Positions 17,053 to 25,703 are shown, numbered from the stretch's first letter. The stretch: DNA of 64,000 nucleotides from Acidobacteriota bacterium (GCA_021816455.1 JAKAXU010000005.1:1-64000); one strand, 5' to 3'. A program made the numbers and translations. The notes: generated by a model from the letters alone, not told the origin.

Positions 17053-18678
17053 ATGTTCCAATGCATGCGCGCACTCAGCCTGCTCTTCCTCTTTCAGCTC
17101 TCTTCTTTCGGCGCAAATAGTGCTGCCTTCTCCAAATACTCCAATTCACAGCCTGTAGACCTCGTTGTTTATGGAGCAACCGCATCAGGAATCATGACTG
17201 CTTACTCGGCTGCGCGAGAGGGTCTCCATGTCGTGCTCCTTGAACCTGGTTCTCATTTAGGCGGCATGGTTACAGGTGGTTTATCCGCGACAGATCTTGG
17301 CCAGTTCCATGTGATTGGTGGATATGTCCGTGATTTCTACCTTCAGGCTGCTGAACACTATGGCGTTCACGATCTGAATACGCAGGAGGACTGGTACTCC
17401 GAACCGCATGTGGATGAAGATATCTTCCGAAAGATGCTGACAGATGCCGGAGTGGATGTTCGCATGCATGAAAGGCTGAAAGAGCATGGGGGAGTGCAGG
17501 TTCACGTAGGCCGCATCGAGGCCATCACCACAATGGATGGCATGCTGTGGGCAGCGAAGGTATTTGCAGATTGCAGCTATGATGGCGATCTAATGGCTGA
17601 GGCTGGCGTAACGTACGTCTATGGCCGCGAATCGAGTGCGCAATACGGGGAGGATTTGGCCGGTGTGCGCCCGTATAGTCCCGCCCATCAGTTCACCTGG
17701 CCCATCTCCGCCTACGACGAACACCACAAACTGCTGCCGGAGATCAGCTCCGGCACGCTTGCTGCTCCGGGAACCGCAGACAAGTTAGTGCAGGCATATA
17801 CTTTCCGACCGATCCTGACACATAACCCTGAAAATAGACTGCCCTTCCCGCGACCGGAACACTATGACGCATCGCGCTTCGCACTCCTGCGTCGCTACCT
17901 GGCAGAATTCGAGAAAAATCGCGGACGCGCCCCAAACCTACATGACGTGGTCATCCTTGTTCCCATCCCCAACGACAAGGCCGACTTCAACAATAACGGA
18001 CCCTTCTCCACTGATTACATTGACCACAGTTGGAACTATCCCGACGCCTCCTATGCAGAAAAGCAGCGCATCTGGAATGACCACCTGAATTACATCCAGA
18101 GTTTTTTTTATTTTCTTTCGCATGACCCGAGCGTGCCTCCAGGCCTGCAGAAAGAAATCAAGGAATGGGGGCTCCCTAAAGACGAATTCATCGATTCAGG
18201 TCATTGGCCAAATCAGCTTTATATCCGCGAAAGTCGCCGTATGACGGGAGCTTATGTAATGAGGCAATCCGACATACAAACATCTCGCACCAAAACCGAT
18301 TCGATCGGGATGGGGTCCTATAACAGCGACTCACACAACGTCCAGCGTGTCGCGCTCCCTGACGGTTCCGTGAGAAATGAGGGGGATATGCAGGTACATG
18401 TTCAGCCCTACGAAATACCGTATCGCATCCTGATCCCACAGAAATCCCAGGTGCAGAATCTGCTCGTTACGGTCTGCGTTTCCGCAACGCACGTGGCTTA
18501 TTCCTCGCTTCGTATGGAGTCGCAGTACATGATCATGGGTCAGGCCGCTGGTGTTGCTGCAAGCCTGTCCATCCGCAAAGCAGTCGCCGTGCAGGATATC
18601 CCGATCAAAGAACTACAGACCGAGTTGCGCGCTCACAAAGCTATACTCTCACTGCAGGACGTGGGCGGGAAGTTATAG
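17053..18678 (+). CDS. Secreted FAD-dependent oxidoreductase
   Basis: This 541-residue protein has a signal peptide (first about 25 residues, LLFLFQLSSFGANSA) and an FAD-binding Rossmann segment with a GATASG variant of the GxGxxG loop (41-46), followed by the acidic strand end VVLLEP and HLGGMVTGGLS. This matches the FAD_oxidored family found in exported or anchored enzymes of soil bacteria. The substrate is unknown. The C-terminal part has YEIPYRILIP and MIMGQAAGVAASLS, the second FAD-contact region. The gene is visibly AT-richer than its neighbours and follows a strong terminator, suggesting separate acquisition. The ATG lacks a ribosome-binding site; a CAAAAT box lies 6 nt before it. Confidence 0.82.
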   Translation: MFQCMRALSLLFLFQLSSFGANSAAFSKYSNSQPVDLVVYGATASGIMTAYSAAREGLHVVLLEPGSHLGGMVTGGLSATDLGQFHVIGGYVRDFYLQAAEHYGVHDLNTQEDWYSEPHVDEDIFRKMLTDAGVDVRMHERLKEHGGVQVHVGRIEAITTMDGMLWAAKVFADCSYDGDLMAEAGVTYVYGRESSAQYGEDLAGVRPYSPAHQFTWPISAYDEHHKLLPEISSGTLAAPGTADKLVQAYTFRPILTHNPENRLPFPRPEHYDASRFALLRRYLAEFEKNRGRAPNLHDVVILVPIPNDKADFNNNGPFSTDYIDHSWNYPDASYAEKQRIWNDHLNYIQSFFYFLSHDPSVPPGLQKEIKEWGLPKDEFIDSGHWPNQLYIRESRRMTGAYVMRQSDIQTSRTKTDSIGMGSYNSDSHNVQRVALPDGSVRNEGDMQVHVQPYEIPYRILIPQKSQVQNLLVTVCVSATHVAYSSLRMESQYMIMGQAAGVAASLSIRKAVAVQDIPIKELQTELRAHKAILSLQDVGGKL

Positions 18679-18872
18679 CATTTTCCGGCAGGACTCCGGT
18701 AGCGACGGCTTCGGCAGACTGATTGCGATCTGGTGGTCAGGTGCAGGTTTCACGGTCAGTCCTCGAAACGCCAAGGCCGTCGCAGTCCCTGCTCGCGCAT
18801 TAAACTAATTCTTCCGGGTCTGTATCTGCAGCCCTTCATTTCCGCAGCGCACACCCGCAGTCGATCCATGCC

Positions 18873-19541
18873 ATGAACCAGCAACTCTCCCAGCTTCAGG
18901 ACCAGCTCGACACGATCACCGCCAACACCCGCACTCTTGTGCCTGCCGAGCGGCTGGCCATCGGTGAGCGCGCCATCGCAGAACTCTTTGCCACCGGTAT
19001 TGAAGACCGCATTCTGCCCGTCGGCGCCTCAGCCCCAGATTTCGTTCTGCCGGACGCCAGCGGACGCATCCAACGCAGCCGCGACCTGCTTGCGCTTGGC
19101 CCGCTCATCATTACCTTTTTTCGCGGACGCTGGTGCCCCTACTGCATGACCGAGTTGGAGACCTGGCGCAATCTCTACGGACAGATTCGTTCTTCCGGGG
19201 CGTTTCTGGTTGCCGTCAGCCCGCAGACACAGCGTCAATCCGACTTCACGTCCCAACAGCACGGACTGCCGTTTCCTCTGCTCCACGATGCCGACTCCTT
19301 GCTCGCCGCGCGCTTCGGCCTCGTCTATACTGTGCCCGGCTATCACCAGAGCTATCTGCGATCCATCCTCGTCAACCTTCCCTTCCTCAACGGGGAATCC
19401 TCCTGGACGCTGCCCGTTCCCGCCACTTATCTGCTGGACATGCATGGCACGGTCCGTTTTGCCGAGGCCCATGCCGACTTCCGCGTCCGCCCCGAGCCAG
19501 CAGATGTCCTCTATGCCCTGTCCACACTCACGCGTCGTTGA
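18873..19541 (+). CDS. AhpC/TSA-type peroxiredoxin-like protein
   Basis: This 222-residue thioredoxin-fold protein has an N-terminal helical extension (about 1-45), then APDFVLPDASG and the active site FFRGRWCPYC with Cys88 and Cys91. The C-terminal strand around YLLDMHGTVRFAEAHADFRVRP completes the fold. Family members reduce peroxides with thioredoxin-type partners. The CxxC pair in place of the classic TxxC peroxidatic motif places it in the peroxiredoxin-like AhpC/TSA subgroup, so thiol-disulfide exchange is also possible. It is a single gene; the 194-bp gap before it shows no strong signal. Confidence 0.85.
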   Translation: MNQQLSQLQDQLDTITANTRTLVPAERLAIGERAIAELFATGIEDRILPVGASAPDFVLPDASGRIQRSRDLLALGPLIITFFRGRWCPYCMTELETWRNLYGQIRSSGAFLVAVSPQTQRQSDFTSQQHGLPFPLLHDADSLLAARFGLVYTVPGYHQSYLRSILVNLPFLNGESSWTLPVPATYLLDMHGTVRFAEAHADFRVRPEPADVLYALSTLTRR

Positions 19542-19652
19542 ATTCACCGCGACTTTTGCGGCGCGCACAACCCTCCATCGCAGTCCTGCGTCTGAGCGAT
19601 AATCAAGGTGGCGCAACCGACTGCGCTACTCTGTCAGGAGCCGATTCGAATC

Positions 19653-20606
19653 ATGAAAAAGCTGGCCGTACTCCTCGCTGTGTTCTTTGCCTTCACCACC
19701 GCATCCTTCGCCGATGTCGTCGTCCTCCACGATGGCCGCAGTTACTCCGGAACCTTCACCGGCGCGCCCACCGGGAAGCTCGTCTTCACGGATATGCAGG
19801 GCATCCAGTACACCTTCCCCATGGCCCAGGTGCAGTCCATCGTCTTCTCCAACCTCGCTGACCACATCACGCTGCGCAGCGGCCACGCCTACAAAGGCCA
19901 GCTCGTCGGCCTGACCACCCTCTCCTTCAACGGCGAAAACGGCATCTCCTACGTCTTCCCCATCGCCGACGTTACTACGCTCATCTTCGCGGAACAGGCT
20001 TCGCCCTCTTCCCCGATGACCACCGCTAATATGGGGCCGGCCGCTCCTGGAATGGCCAGCGCAAACTCCAGGATGGGCGCAGCCACCACGCGCAACTCCA
20101 TCATCATTCCCGCAGGAACACAGATTGACGTACGCACCGACGTTCCCATCGACACCACCAAGGACACCGCCGGCATGCAATACGCCGCCACCATCCAGAA
20201 CAATGTCCGCGACAGTATGGGAGCCGTCGCCATCCCTGCCGGAACCCACGCCAAGCTTCAGGTCGTCGATGCCTCGCAGGGTGGCATTCACGGCCAGGCC
20301 TACGCGCTTGACCTCTACTCCATCAACGTCAACGGCGCCATTTATCTCGTCGATTCCAGCTCTGTCGGTGGCCAGGAAGGCGTCGGACTCAACAAGCGCA
20401 CCGCGCTCTTCGGCGGCGGCGGACTTGCCCTCGGTTCGCTGCTCGGCGCGGCCTTCGGCGGCGGCAAGGGCGCGGCCATCGGAGCGATTGCCGGCGGCCT
20501 TGGCGGTCTCGGCACTCAGATCTTTACGCACGGAAAAACAGTGAAAGTTCCTGCCGAATCCGTCCTCAACTTCCAGTTGCAGCGTACTCTTGTGCTGCAC
20601 CAGTAA
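19653..20606 (+). CDS. Exported protein with tandem beta repeats and a glycine-zipper region
   Basis: I do not recognise a named family. The 317 residues start with a clear signal peptide (MKKLAVLLAVFFAFTTASFA). Two tandem repeats of about 43 residues follow (about 20-62 and 68-110), each ending in a FPxAxVxxIxF-like strand. Then come a low-complexity Met/Ala/Pro linker, a conserved-looking domain (about 148-240, IPAGTQIDVRTD and IPAGTHAKLQV) and a glycine-zipper-like stretch (about 250-290) that could insert into the outer membrane. CAGGAG lies 12 nt before the ATG at 19653. It is probably an envelope protein; the function is unknown. Confidence 0.75.
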   Translation: MKKLAVLLAVFFAFTTASFADVVVLHDGRSYSGTFTGAPTGKLVFTDMQGIQYTFPMAQVQSIVFSNLADHITLRSGHAYKGQLVGLTTLSFNGENGISYVFPIADVTTLIFAEQASPSSPMTTANMGPAAPGMASANSRMGAATTRNSIIIPAGTQIDVRTDVPIDTTKDTAGMQYAATIQNNVRDSMGAVAIPAGTHAKLQVVDASQGGIHGQAYALDLYSINVNGAIYLVDSSSVGGQEGVGLNKRTALFGGGGLALGSLLGAAFGGGKGAAIGAIAGGLGGLGTQIFTHGKTVKVPAESVLNFQLQRTLVLHQ

Positions 20607-20617
20607 CCGCACTCAAC

Positions 20618-20647
20618 GGCGCGGGAGGGTTCAACCCGTCTCGCGCC
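20618..20647. terminator. Hairpin between the exported protein gene and the ABC ATPase gene
   Basis: A strong GC stem (GGCGCGGGA paired with TCTCGCGCC, plus an inner stem around GGGTT) lies in the 58-bp gap. No T-run follows, so it may be an attenuator or mRNA-stabilising hairpin rather than a complete terminator. Confidence 0.4.
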
Positions 20648-20664
20648 GCTTTCACGCTTTGCCC

Positions 20665-21513
20665 ATGACGCTCGATCCCGCTTCCGCCGATCCCGACCGG
20701 CAGCCCACACAGCCGCTGCTCACCATCCGCGACCTTCGCATTCGCTTCGGCACGGTCGAGGCTGTCCGCGGCGTCTCGCTCAATCTCGCTCCCGGCGAAG
20801 TCCTCGGTCTGGTCGGCGAATCCGGCTCTGGCAAGAGCGCCCTCTCGCTGGCCGTCATGGGCCTGCATGGACCTGCCGTTGAAATCTCCGGCTCCATCCG
20901 CTTTCAGGGTCGCGAACTGGCAGGCCTGGGCCACACGGAACTCCGCTCTCTCCGCGGAAGTCAGATCGCCATGATCTTCCAGGAGCCAATGACCGCCCTC
21001 AACCCCGTCATGAACATTGGCGAGCAGCTCACCGAGGCCATCCGCGCCCACACGCCGCACCTACGCCGCAGCGATCTCCGCCAACGCGTGCTCTCCGCGC
21101 TCAATGCCGTAGCCATCCCTCATCCAGCCTCACGCCTGCGAGACTACCCGCACCAGTTCTCCGGCGGCCAGCGTCAGCGCATTCTCATCGCCATGGCGCT
21201 CGTTCACAAGCCGCAACTGCTGCTCGCCGACGAGCCAACCACCGCGCTCGACGTCACCGTTCAGGCACAGATCCTTTCGCTTCTCGCCGGTCTTCAGCGC
21301 GAGCGCCGCCTCGCCATTCTCTTCACCAGCCACGATCTCGCCGTCGTCCGCCAGGTAGCCACGCGAGTCGCCGTCATGCGCCAAGGCCAGATCCTCGAAA
21401 CAGGCCCCGTAGCCGAGGTCTTTGCCCGCCCGCAACACCCGTACACACAACAACTGCTCCGCTCCGTACCAACCATGGCCACCAACCGATCCCAGCCCCT
21501 GGCCAGCCTGTAA
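20665..21513 (+). CDS. Peptide/nickel-type ABC transporter ATP-binding protein (OppD/DppD-like)
   Basis: This 282-residue ATPase has Walker A GESGSGKSALS, Q-loop FQEPMTALNPV, signature FSGGQRQRILIAMAL, Walker B LLLADEPTTALD, the H-loop TSHDLAV, and a C-terminal RPQHPYTQQLLRSVP segment typical of the oligopeptide/dipeptide class. No permease, binding protein or second ATPase is adjacent, so it is an orphan subunit. The ATG at 20665 has no clear ribosome-binding site, and the upstream open frame looks non-coding. Part of this gene is duplicated as a decayed fragment at 24132-24212. Confidence 0.9.
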   Translation: MTLDPASADPDRQPTQPLLTIRDLRIRFGTVEAVRGVSLNLAPGEVLGLVGESGSGKSALSLAVMGLHGPAVEISGSIRFQGRELAGLGHTELRSLRGSQIAMIFQEPMTALNPVMNIGEQLTEAIRAHTPHLRRSDLRQRVLSALNAVAIPHPASRLRDYPHQFSGGQRQRILIAMALVHKPQLLLADEPTTALDVTVQAQILSLLAGLQRERRLAILFTSHDLAVVRQVATRVAVMRQGQILETGPVAEVFARPQHPYTQQLLRSVPTMATNRSQPLASL

Positions 21514-21596
21514 ACCGGCGGTGTAGTTTCCACAGCTTGCTGCCCCTTCGATCTTCCATGCGAGCACCGGAAGAATGCACCCATGATCTCCGGCGG

Positions 21597-24038
21597 TTAC
21601 AGAGTTCCGGCATTCGGAGGCACGCGCAACGGCGTCGCTGCATCGAACAGCGCAAGATGACCGTGCAGCTTCGCAACCAGCCCCGTATCTCCCTCTTTGG
21701 AGGCTATCGCCAGCGCCTGATGTTCCGTCAGCGTGGCATCCACAAATCGCTGATCCTCTGCATACGCAGCAGCCAGAGTATCGAGCACAGATACATCCTT
21801 GCCACCCGTCAGATTGCGCGCCCGCTCGGCCAGATTCACCGCCTCCGGTCCATCGCGTAGCGCCTCATCCGGACAGGTGGCCATCAGGCTTGCTGCAAGC
21901 GTCAGGACGGAGACCCGGTCCGGCTCGCCATCCAGCGCCAGCCGAAGGTGCCGCAGAGACTCGGCATAATCCTCCTTCACGTAATACGCGAAACCCAGCC
22001 CTTCGTGGCCCATGTAATAGTTTGGACGAATCCTGACTGTGGTCTGCCATGCGTTGATCGCCTCATCCAACTGGTGCATCTCCATTTGCACCTCTCCCAG
22101 GTTGTAGTAAGCATCCACAAATCGGCCATTCAACTCTGTTGCACGGCGAAAATATCGCGCAGAATCCTCCAGACGTCCCGCCGCTTTCAACGTCAGCGCC
22201 ATTCCGTTGTTGGCTCGCGCATCCTCTCCGTCGATCCCCAACGCCTGCTGCCAGAGTTTCAGCGCAGTGGCTGTCTCCCCTCGTTCCTGTGCGTCGGTTG
22301 CCTCGTCCATCAACCGGTAGAAGTCTGCCGCCGGTGTCTCGATCTTCTGGATATTGCTACCCGAAGTGTTCACAAACTCCGGAATATTCACCGCTCGATT
22401 AGCCGCCGTCGAGTTCTCCACAAGAATCGGAGGGCTATCCTGACCCTGCTCGTCGATATGCGTCAGATACATCTGGGTGTACGGCGAACGCGCCTTCGAC
22501 GAAAACACCATCCACCGCCCATTCGGCGAAAAGCTGTGCCACGAATTCATCAGGCTGGTATTGCAGCGCATCTTTCGCGCAACCCCGCCCGTCGCTGGCA
22601 CAATCCAAAGCTCGCTGTCCGGGCGCATCAGTTGACCGTTCCGGCACTTTACAAACACAATCCACTTGCCATCCGGCGAAACCTTGGGGAAGTTGTTGCT
22701 CATCCCATTCTCGCTGGCACCGGCAATTGGCTCCGCTACCCCTCCCTTGCCGTCGTTGAACGGCACACGATAGAGGCTGTACTGGATATGCGTCTCCTCC
22801 GGATCGTTGGCCCGCTTCGGTATCCTCATTCCGGCCGGGTGCGGATCTACCGATCGAGCACGCGCAAATACGATATATTTCTGGTCCGGACTCCAGACTC
22901 CATCGGTCTGCACATACTGCGGGTCGCTCGCCCCAGGCAGTGGCTTCCGCAGCCCGGTTGCCCGGCTGTACCACGTCAGTATTCCCCGTGTCGGATAAAA
23001 GACCTGCAAAAACCGGTAATCCTTGAAATTCGTCACAAAATATGAGTTGCCAATCTCCTGGTCCGGTCCGGCAAACGTCGTCAGCACGTACCGCCCATCC
23101 GGCGACACCTGCGACATGAAACCCACCCGCGACGTGCCCACCTGCAAATCCGTATTCCAGTGCACGATGTCCTTCTGCCCTATGGACATCGTCTTTGCCA
23201 CCGGAACCACCGCATACATGCCCTTGTCGTTGCCCGGCCCATCCACATCCATGCCCATCGTCTTTCCGTCCGCGGAGAAGGAGTGGCAGTTGGCACAGGT
23301 ATGCTGGTCGGTCATCACAATCCGGCTCTCCGGCTGCGACAACTCGCGCACCCGCCAGTTGATCAGCGTCATCAGCGACGGCGCCAGCGGCTGCACCACA
23401 TGGTTTGCCCCTTCGGAAGGCATCAGCGGCACGTCGCGATAGAAGATCGGCGCGCCCACCGGATCCTTCGAGGTGATCATCGTCACTTGCCCCTGGCTTA
23501 CCGCGTGCCCCTCTGCATCCAGCCCGGTGAAGACAACCTTCGCCTCCCGGTCAGAAGAACGGTCCTTGATCTCGGCCCACGCTGCCGCATCCGGCTGCCA
23601 GGTATGGTCGGCCGCCTGTTCTGCCGTTAGCGTCGGAAGCTTGTTGGCCGTCGAAACGCAGCGCCGATCAATCTCCCCCACGCGCAACAGTTCTCCGGCC
23701 ACCGTCAGCCGCAGCGGCTTCCCGTGGTCATGGAACTGGACCTCGACCTGCCAGCTCTTCGCTCCTGCCGCCGCGTCACGCCACAGAAACGTCGGAGCTA
23801 CCATATCCGGCGGAAAGATCGAACCATCTGCGGGATAGTCCACCGTGATTGCTGACCGAGCCGCGTCGGTCAACTGCAATCGATCACTTGCACCAGCGCG
23901 ACTCGCCGCTGCACTCACCCCGGGCAATCCCGCCCGCACAGCAAGCCCGGCCAGCAACCCACCCACCAAACAGGCTGCAGAAACCCACCGACCAATCCCC
24001 CAGCTATTTTTCGCACGAAATGTCAGTCGTCCTGGCAT
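21597..24038 (-). CDS. Exported c-type-heme, beta-propeller (PD40-like) and TPR protein
   Basis: This 813-residue protein has an N-terminal membrane/signal segment (about 11-35), a beta-rich domain, a single haem-binding CANCH motif (Cys248, Cys251, His252), then WD40/PD40-type repeats marked by SPDGRYV, SPDQKYIVF, SPDGKWIVF and SPNGRWMVF. It ends in four to five TPR-like repeats (about 590-790). It may be an outer-face electron carrier or sensor scaffold; the role is not established. The ATG at 24038 is chosen because the upstream extension runs through the perfect hairpin at 24065-24100. It lies between the intact ABC ATPase gene and its decayed copy. Confidence 0.8.
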   Translation of the reverse strand: MPGRLTFRAKNSWGIGRWVSAACLVGGLLAGLAVRAGLPGVSAAASRAGASDRLQLTDAARSAITVDYPADGSIFPPDMVAPTFLWRDAAAGAKSWQVEVQFHDHGKPLRLTVAGELLRVGEIDRRCVSTANKLPTLTAEQAADHTWQPDAAAWAEIKDRSSDREAKVVFTGLDAEGHAVSQGQVTMITSKDPVGAPIFYRDVPLMPSEGANHVVQPLAPSLMTLINWRVRELSQPESRIVMTDQHTCANCHSFSADGKTMGMDVDGPGNDKGMYAVVPVAKTMSIGQKDIVHWNTDLQVGTSRVGFMSQVSPDGRYVLTTFAGPDQEIGNSYFVTNFKDYRFLQVFYPTRGILTWYSRATGLRKPLPGASDPQYVQTDGVWSPDQKYIVFARARSVDPHPAGMRIPKRANDPEETHIQYSLYRVPFNDGKGGVAEPIAGASENGMSNNFPKVSPDGKWIVFVKCRNGQLMRPDSELWIVPATGGVARKMRCNTSLMNSWHSFSPNGRWMVFSSKARSPYTQMYLTHIDEQGQDSPPILVENSTAANRAVNIPEFVNTSGSNIQKIETPAADFYRLMDEATDAQERGETATALKLWQQALGIDGEDARANNGMALTLKAAGRLEDSARYFRRATELNGRFVDAYYNLGEVQMEMHQLDEAINAWQTTVRIRPNYYMGHEGLGFAYYVKEDYAESLRHLRLALDGEPDRVSVLTLAASLMATCPDEALRDGPEAVNLAERARNLTGGKDVSVLDTLAAAYAEDQRFVDATLTEHQALAIASKEGDTGLVAKLHGHLALFDAATPLRVPPNAGTL

Positions 24039-24064
24039 TGCCCTGAAGACTAGCGGCCACACCG

Positions 24065-24103
24065 AACGATGGGCTGTGACCAAAGTCACAGCCCATCGTT
24101 TTT
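24065..24103. promoter_or_regulatory. Perfect 16-bp inverted repeat with 4-nt loop
   Basis: The arms AACGATGGGCTGTGAC and its exact complement flank CAAA, and TTTTT follows on the plus strand. In form this is a plus-strand intrinsic terminator, but no plus-strand gene ends just upstream. For the minus-strand heme/TPR gene it falls in the leader, 26 nt before its ATG. It could be an operator, an attenuator or a relic terminator. Confidence 0.75.
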
Positions 24104-24131
24104 CCCGATTCATTGCGGAGTCAAAAGTTGC

Positions 24132-24212
24132 AGCAGCCAGCGCTCCGCATCCTCATAGCCATGGCGCTCGTTCACAAGCCGCAACTGCTGCTCACCGACA
24201 AGCCAACCACCG
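24132..24212 (+). pseudogene. Decayed duplicate fragment of the ABC ATPase gene
   Basis: About 80 bp match the signature-to-Walker-B part of the intact ATPase gene at 21165-21247. A core of 36 nt (24158-24193) is identical to 21190-21225. Around it are substitutions and a 1-nt deletion; the encoded remnant still reads ILIAMALVHKPQLLLTDKPT. Both flanks of the gene are missing, so it cannot be functional. Confidence 0.85.
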
Positions 24213-24240
24213 AGGTCCCACAACCTCGACGACTACTGGA

Positions 24241-24450
24241 TTATCCCCTCAACCCCGGCGCATATGGGGGACGCATTCTGAGGGCAAGGTCATTGTACGG
24301 ATCGATGAACTCTTGTAACTTATGCTCGATGAACTCTTGTAACTCCTGTCATGGAATGATGCCGTCCATGGCCTCCAAAAAATGTTCTCGCCGGCTCTCC
24401 CGGCCATACTTCTCAAAGTTCGCTTGATTGGCAAATGTTATCTGGCGCAT
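24241..24450 (-). pseudogene. Degraded IS5-family transposase N-terminus
   Basis: From ATG 24450 the minus strand reads MRQITFANQANFEKYG, then RESRREHFLEAMDGIIP. This is the typical start of an IS5-type transposase, where a tryptophan usually follows; here the codon is TGA (24349-24351). After the stop the frame continues with QELQEFIEHK and a 24-bp internal duplication, then unrelated sequence to a TAA at 24241. The rest of the transposase is gone. GACTTGTGCAGAAGTTCCC at about 24499-24517 may be part of the element's terminal repeat. Confidence 0.75.
24302..24344. repeat. Two 19-bp direct repeats, 24-bp period
   Basis: TCGATGAACTCTTGTAACT occurs at 24302-24320 and again at 24326-24344, inside the degraded transposase. 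The 24-bp period (8 codons) suggests local slippage duplication. Confidence 0.9.
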
Positions 24451-24550
24451 CCTGCTCTCCATCCACTTCCAACTTTATCCAGGCTGACTGTGGATTTGAG
24501 ACTTGTGCAGAAGTTCCCAAAGGGCGAGGCTTGAAATATCCTTTGCATAG

Positions 24551-25516
24551 ATGAGCTATACGCATTCTTTGAAGAGGATAGGACATCCGCTGGCCCTGGA
24601 GCTTGTCGTTGTTACTTTCATGGGATCGATCGCTCTGGCCGCTCATCTTTCCGGCATGGCGGTTGTACTGTTTCCTGAGCTTGCTGCGCTGTCACACGAT
24701 GTCCTGGTTCGCCCCAGGGGGGAATGGGCTCGTCAACCTTTGCAGCTTATTCTTGCTCCAACACTCACTGCTGCTTTCGGATTGTTGTGCACGCGTCATC
24801 TGCACTACGCCGTGTGGAACGTCGTGCTTATCGTGATCGCAAGCCTGGTGATCATCCGGCTGTTGCGGTGCAGCATGTCGCCAGCCATCTCAGCAGGCGT
24901 CTTGCCTATGGTGCTGAGCGAGCATAGCTGGTTCTATCCGCTTGCCATCTTTCTTGACCTGAGCCTGTTGGTGTTGATCTTGATGATTCGGAAGCGGTAC
25001 CTTTCCTCCACGAGCGGGCAATCGGTCAGCAAGGACGGGCACTCTCAAATTATTGATGCGCTTGAAGCAGTACCTCGAAGCCGCTTCTGGTGGGTTGCAC
25101 TTATGGGCTTCGTCACGATAGTGGGCGCTGCAGCTCAGCTCACAGACCTGCGATTCCTCCTCTTCCCGCCGCTCATCGTCATGAGTTACGAACTTTTCGG
25201 ACATGCAGAAGTTCCAGGCTGGATGAAGCAACCCACTTTACTGCCGCTCGTCTGCCTCATCACCGCAGGCACAGGCCTCATCGCAGAGCACCTGCTTCAT
25301 CCAGTTTTTGTGGCAGTCATCGTCACGATGCTTTGCTCCGTCGGCGTCCTGCGTCTCTTCGAGCTGCACATGCCGCCCGCACTCGCTATCGGCATCCTGC
25401 CGTTCGTCATCGAGCGGCCTGACTACAGGTATGCACTCTCCGTCTTCCTCGGTACGGTTGTGCTCACGCTATCTTACCTGGGATATAAGCGTCTTTCCGC
25501 TCAACGTTTGGGTTGA
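24551..25516 (+). CDS. Polytopic membrane protein with internal duplication (HPP-like)
   Basis: This 321-residue protein consists of about eight hydrophobic helices. It is made of two similar halves (about 35-165 and 190-318). Each begins with a LFPxL segment (LFPELAALSHDVL and LFPPLIVMSYELF) and later carries a PAxxxGxLPxV segment (SPAISAGVLPMV and PPALAIGILPFV). The layout resembles HPP-family integral membrane proteins, of which some are nitrite transporters, but I would not assign a substrate. Base composition is lower in GC than the neighbours. It directly follows the transposase remnant, so it may have arrived with it. No ribosome-binding site is visible. Confidence 0.7.
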   Translation: MSYTHSLKRIGHPLALELVVVTFMGSIALAAHLSGMAVVLFPELAALSHDVLVRPRGEWARQPLQLILAPTLTAAFGLLCTRHLHYAVWNVVLIVIASLVIIRLLRCSMSPAISAGVLPMVLSEHSWFYPLAIFLDLSLLVLILMIRKRYLSSTSGQSVSKDGHSQIIDALEAVPRSRFWWVALMGFVTIVGAAAQLTDLRFLLFPPLIVMSYELFGHAEVPGWMKQPTLLPLVCLITAGTGLIAEHLLHPVFVAVIVTMLCSVGVLRLFELHMPPALAIGILPFVIERPDYRYALSVFLGTVVLTLSYLGYKRLSAQRLG

Positions 25517-25703
25517 CCAGATCCTGTCAAGACGACCACGGGGGATGGCACCTTCAGTTGCCGATTGCGCCGCGGAGTAGAATTGCTGAATTGTTGATGT
25601 CGCTGGCCGAGGGAAACAGCGAAGGAGTGTCTTGATTCAGTAAGATTTCTTAGTACTACAGTTGCAGATAAGTAATAATCCGGATTTGCTCTGGTTTGTG
25701 GTC

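Noticed and set aside
19640-19652. CCGATTCGAATC resembling a tRNA T-arm
   Set aside because: No acceptor or anticodon stem around it; it lies in the leader of an exported-protein gene.
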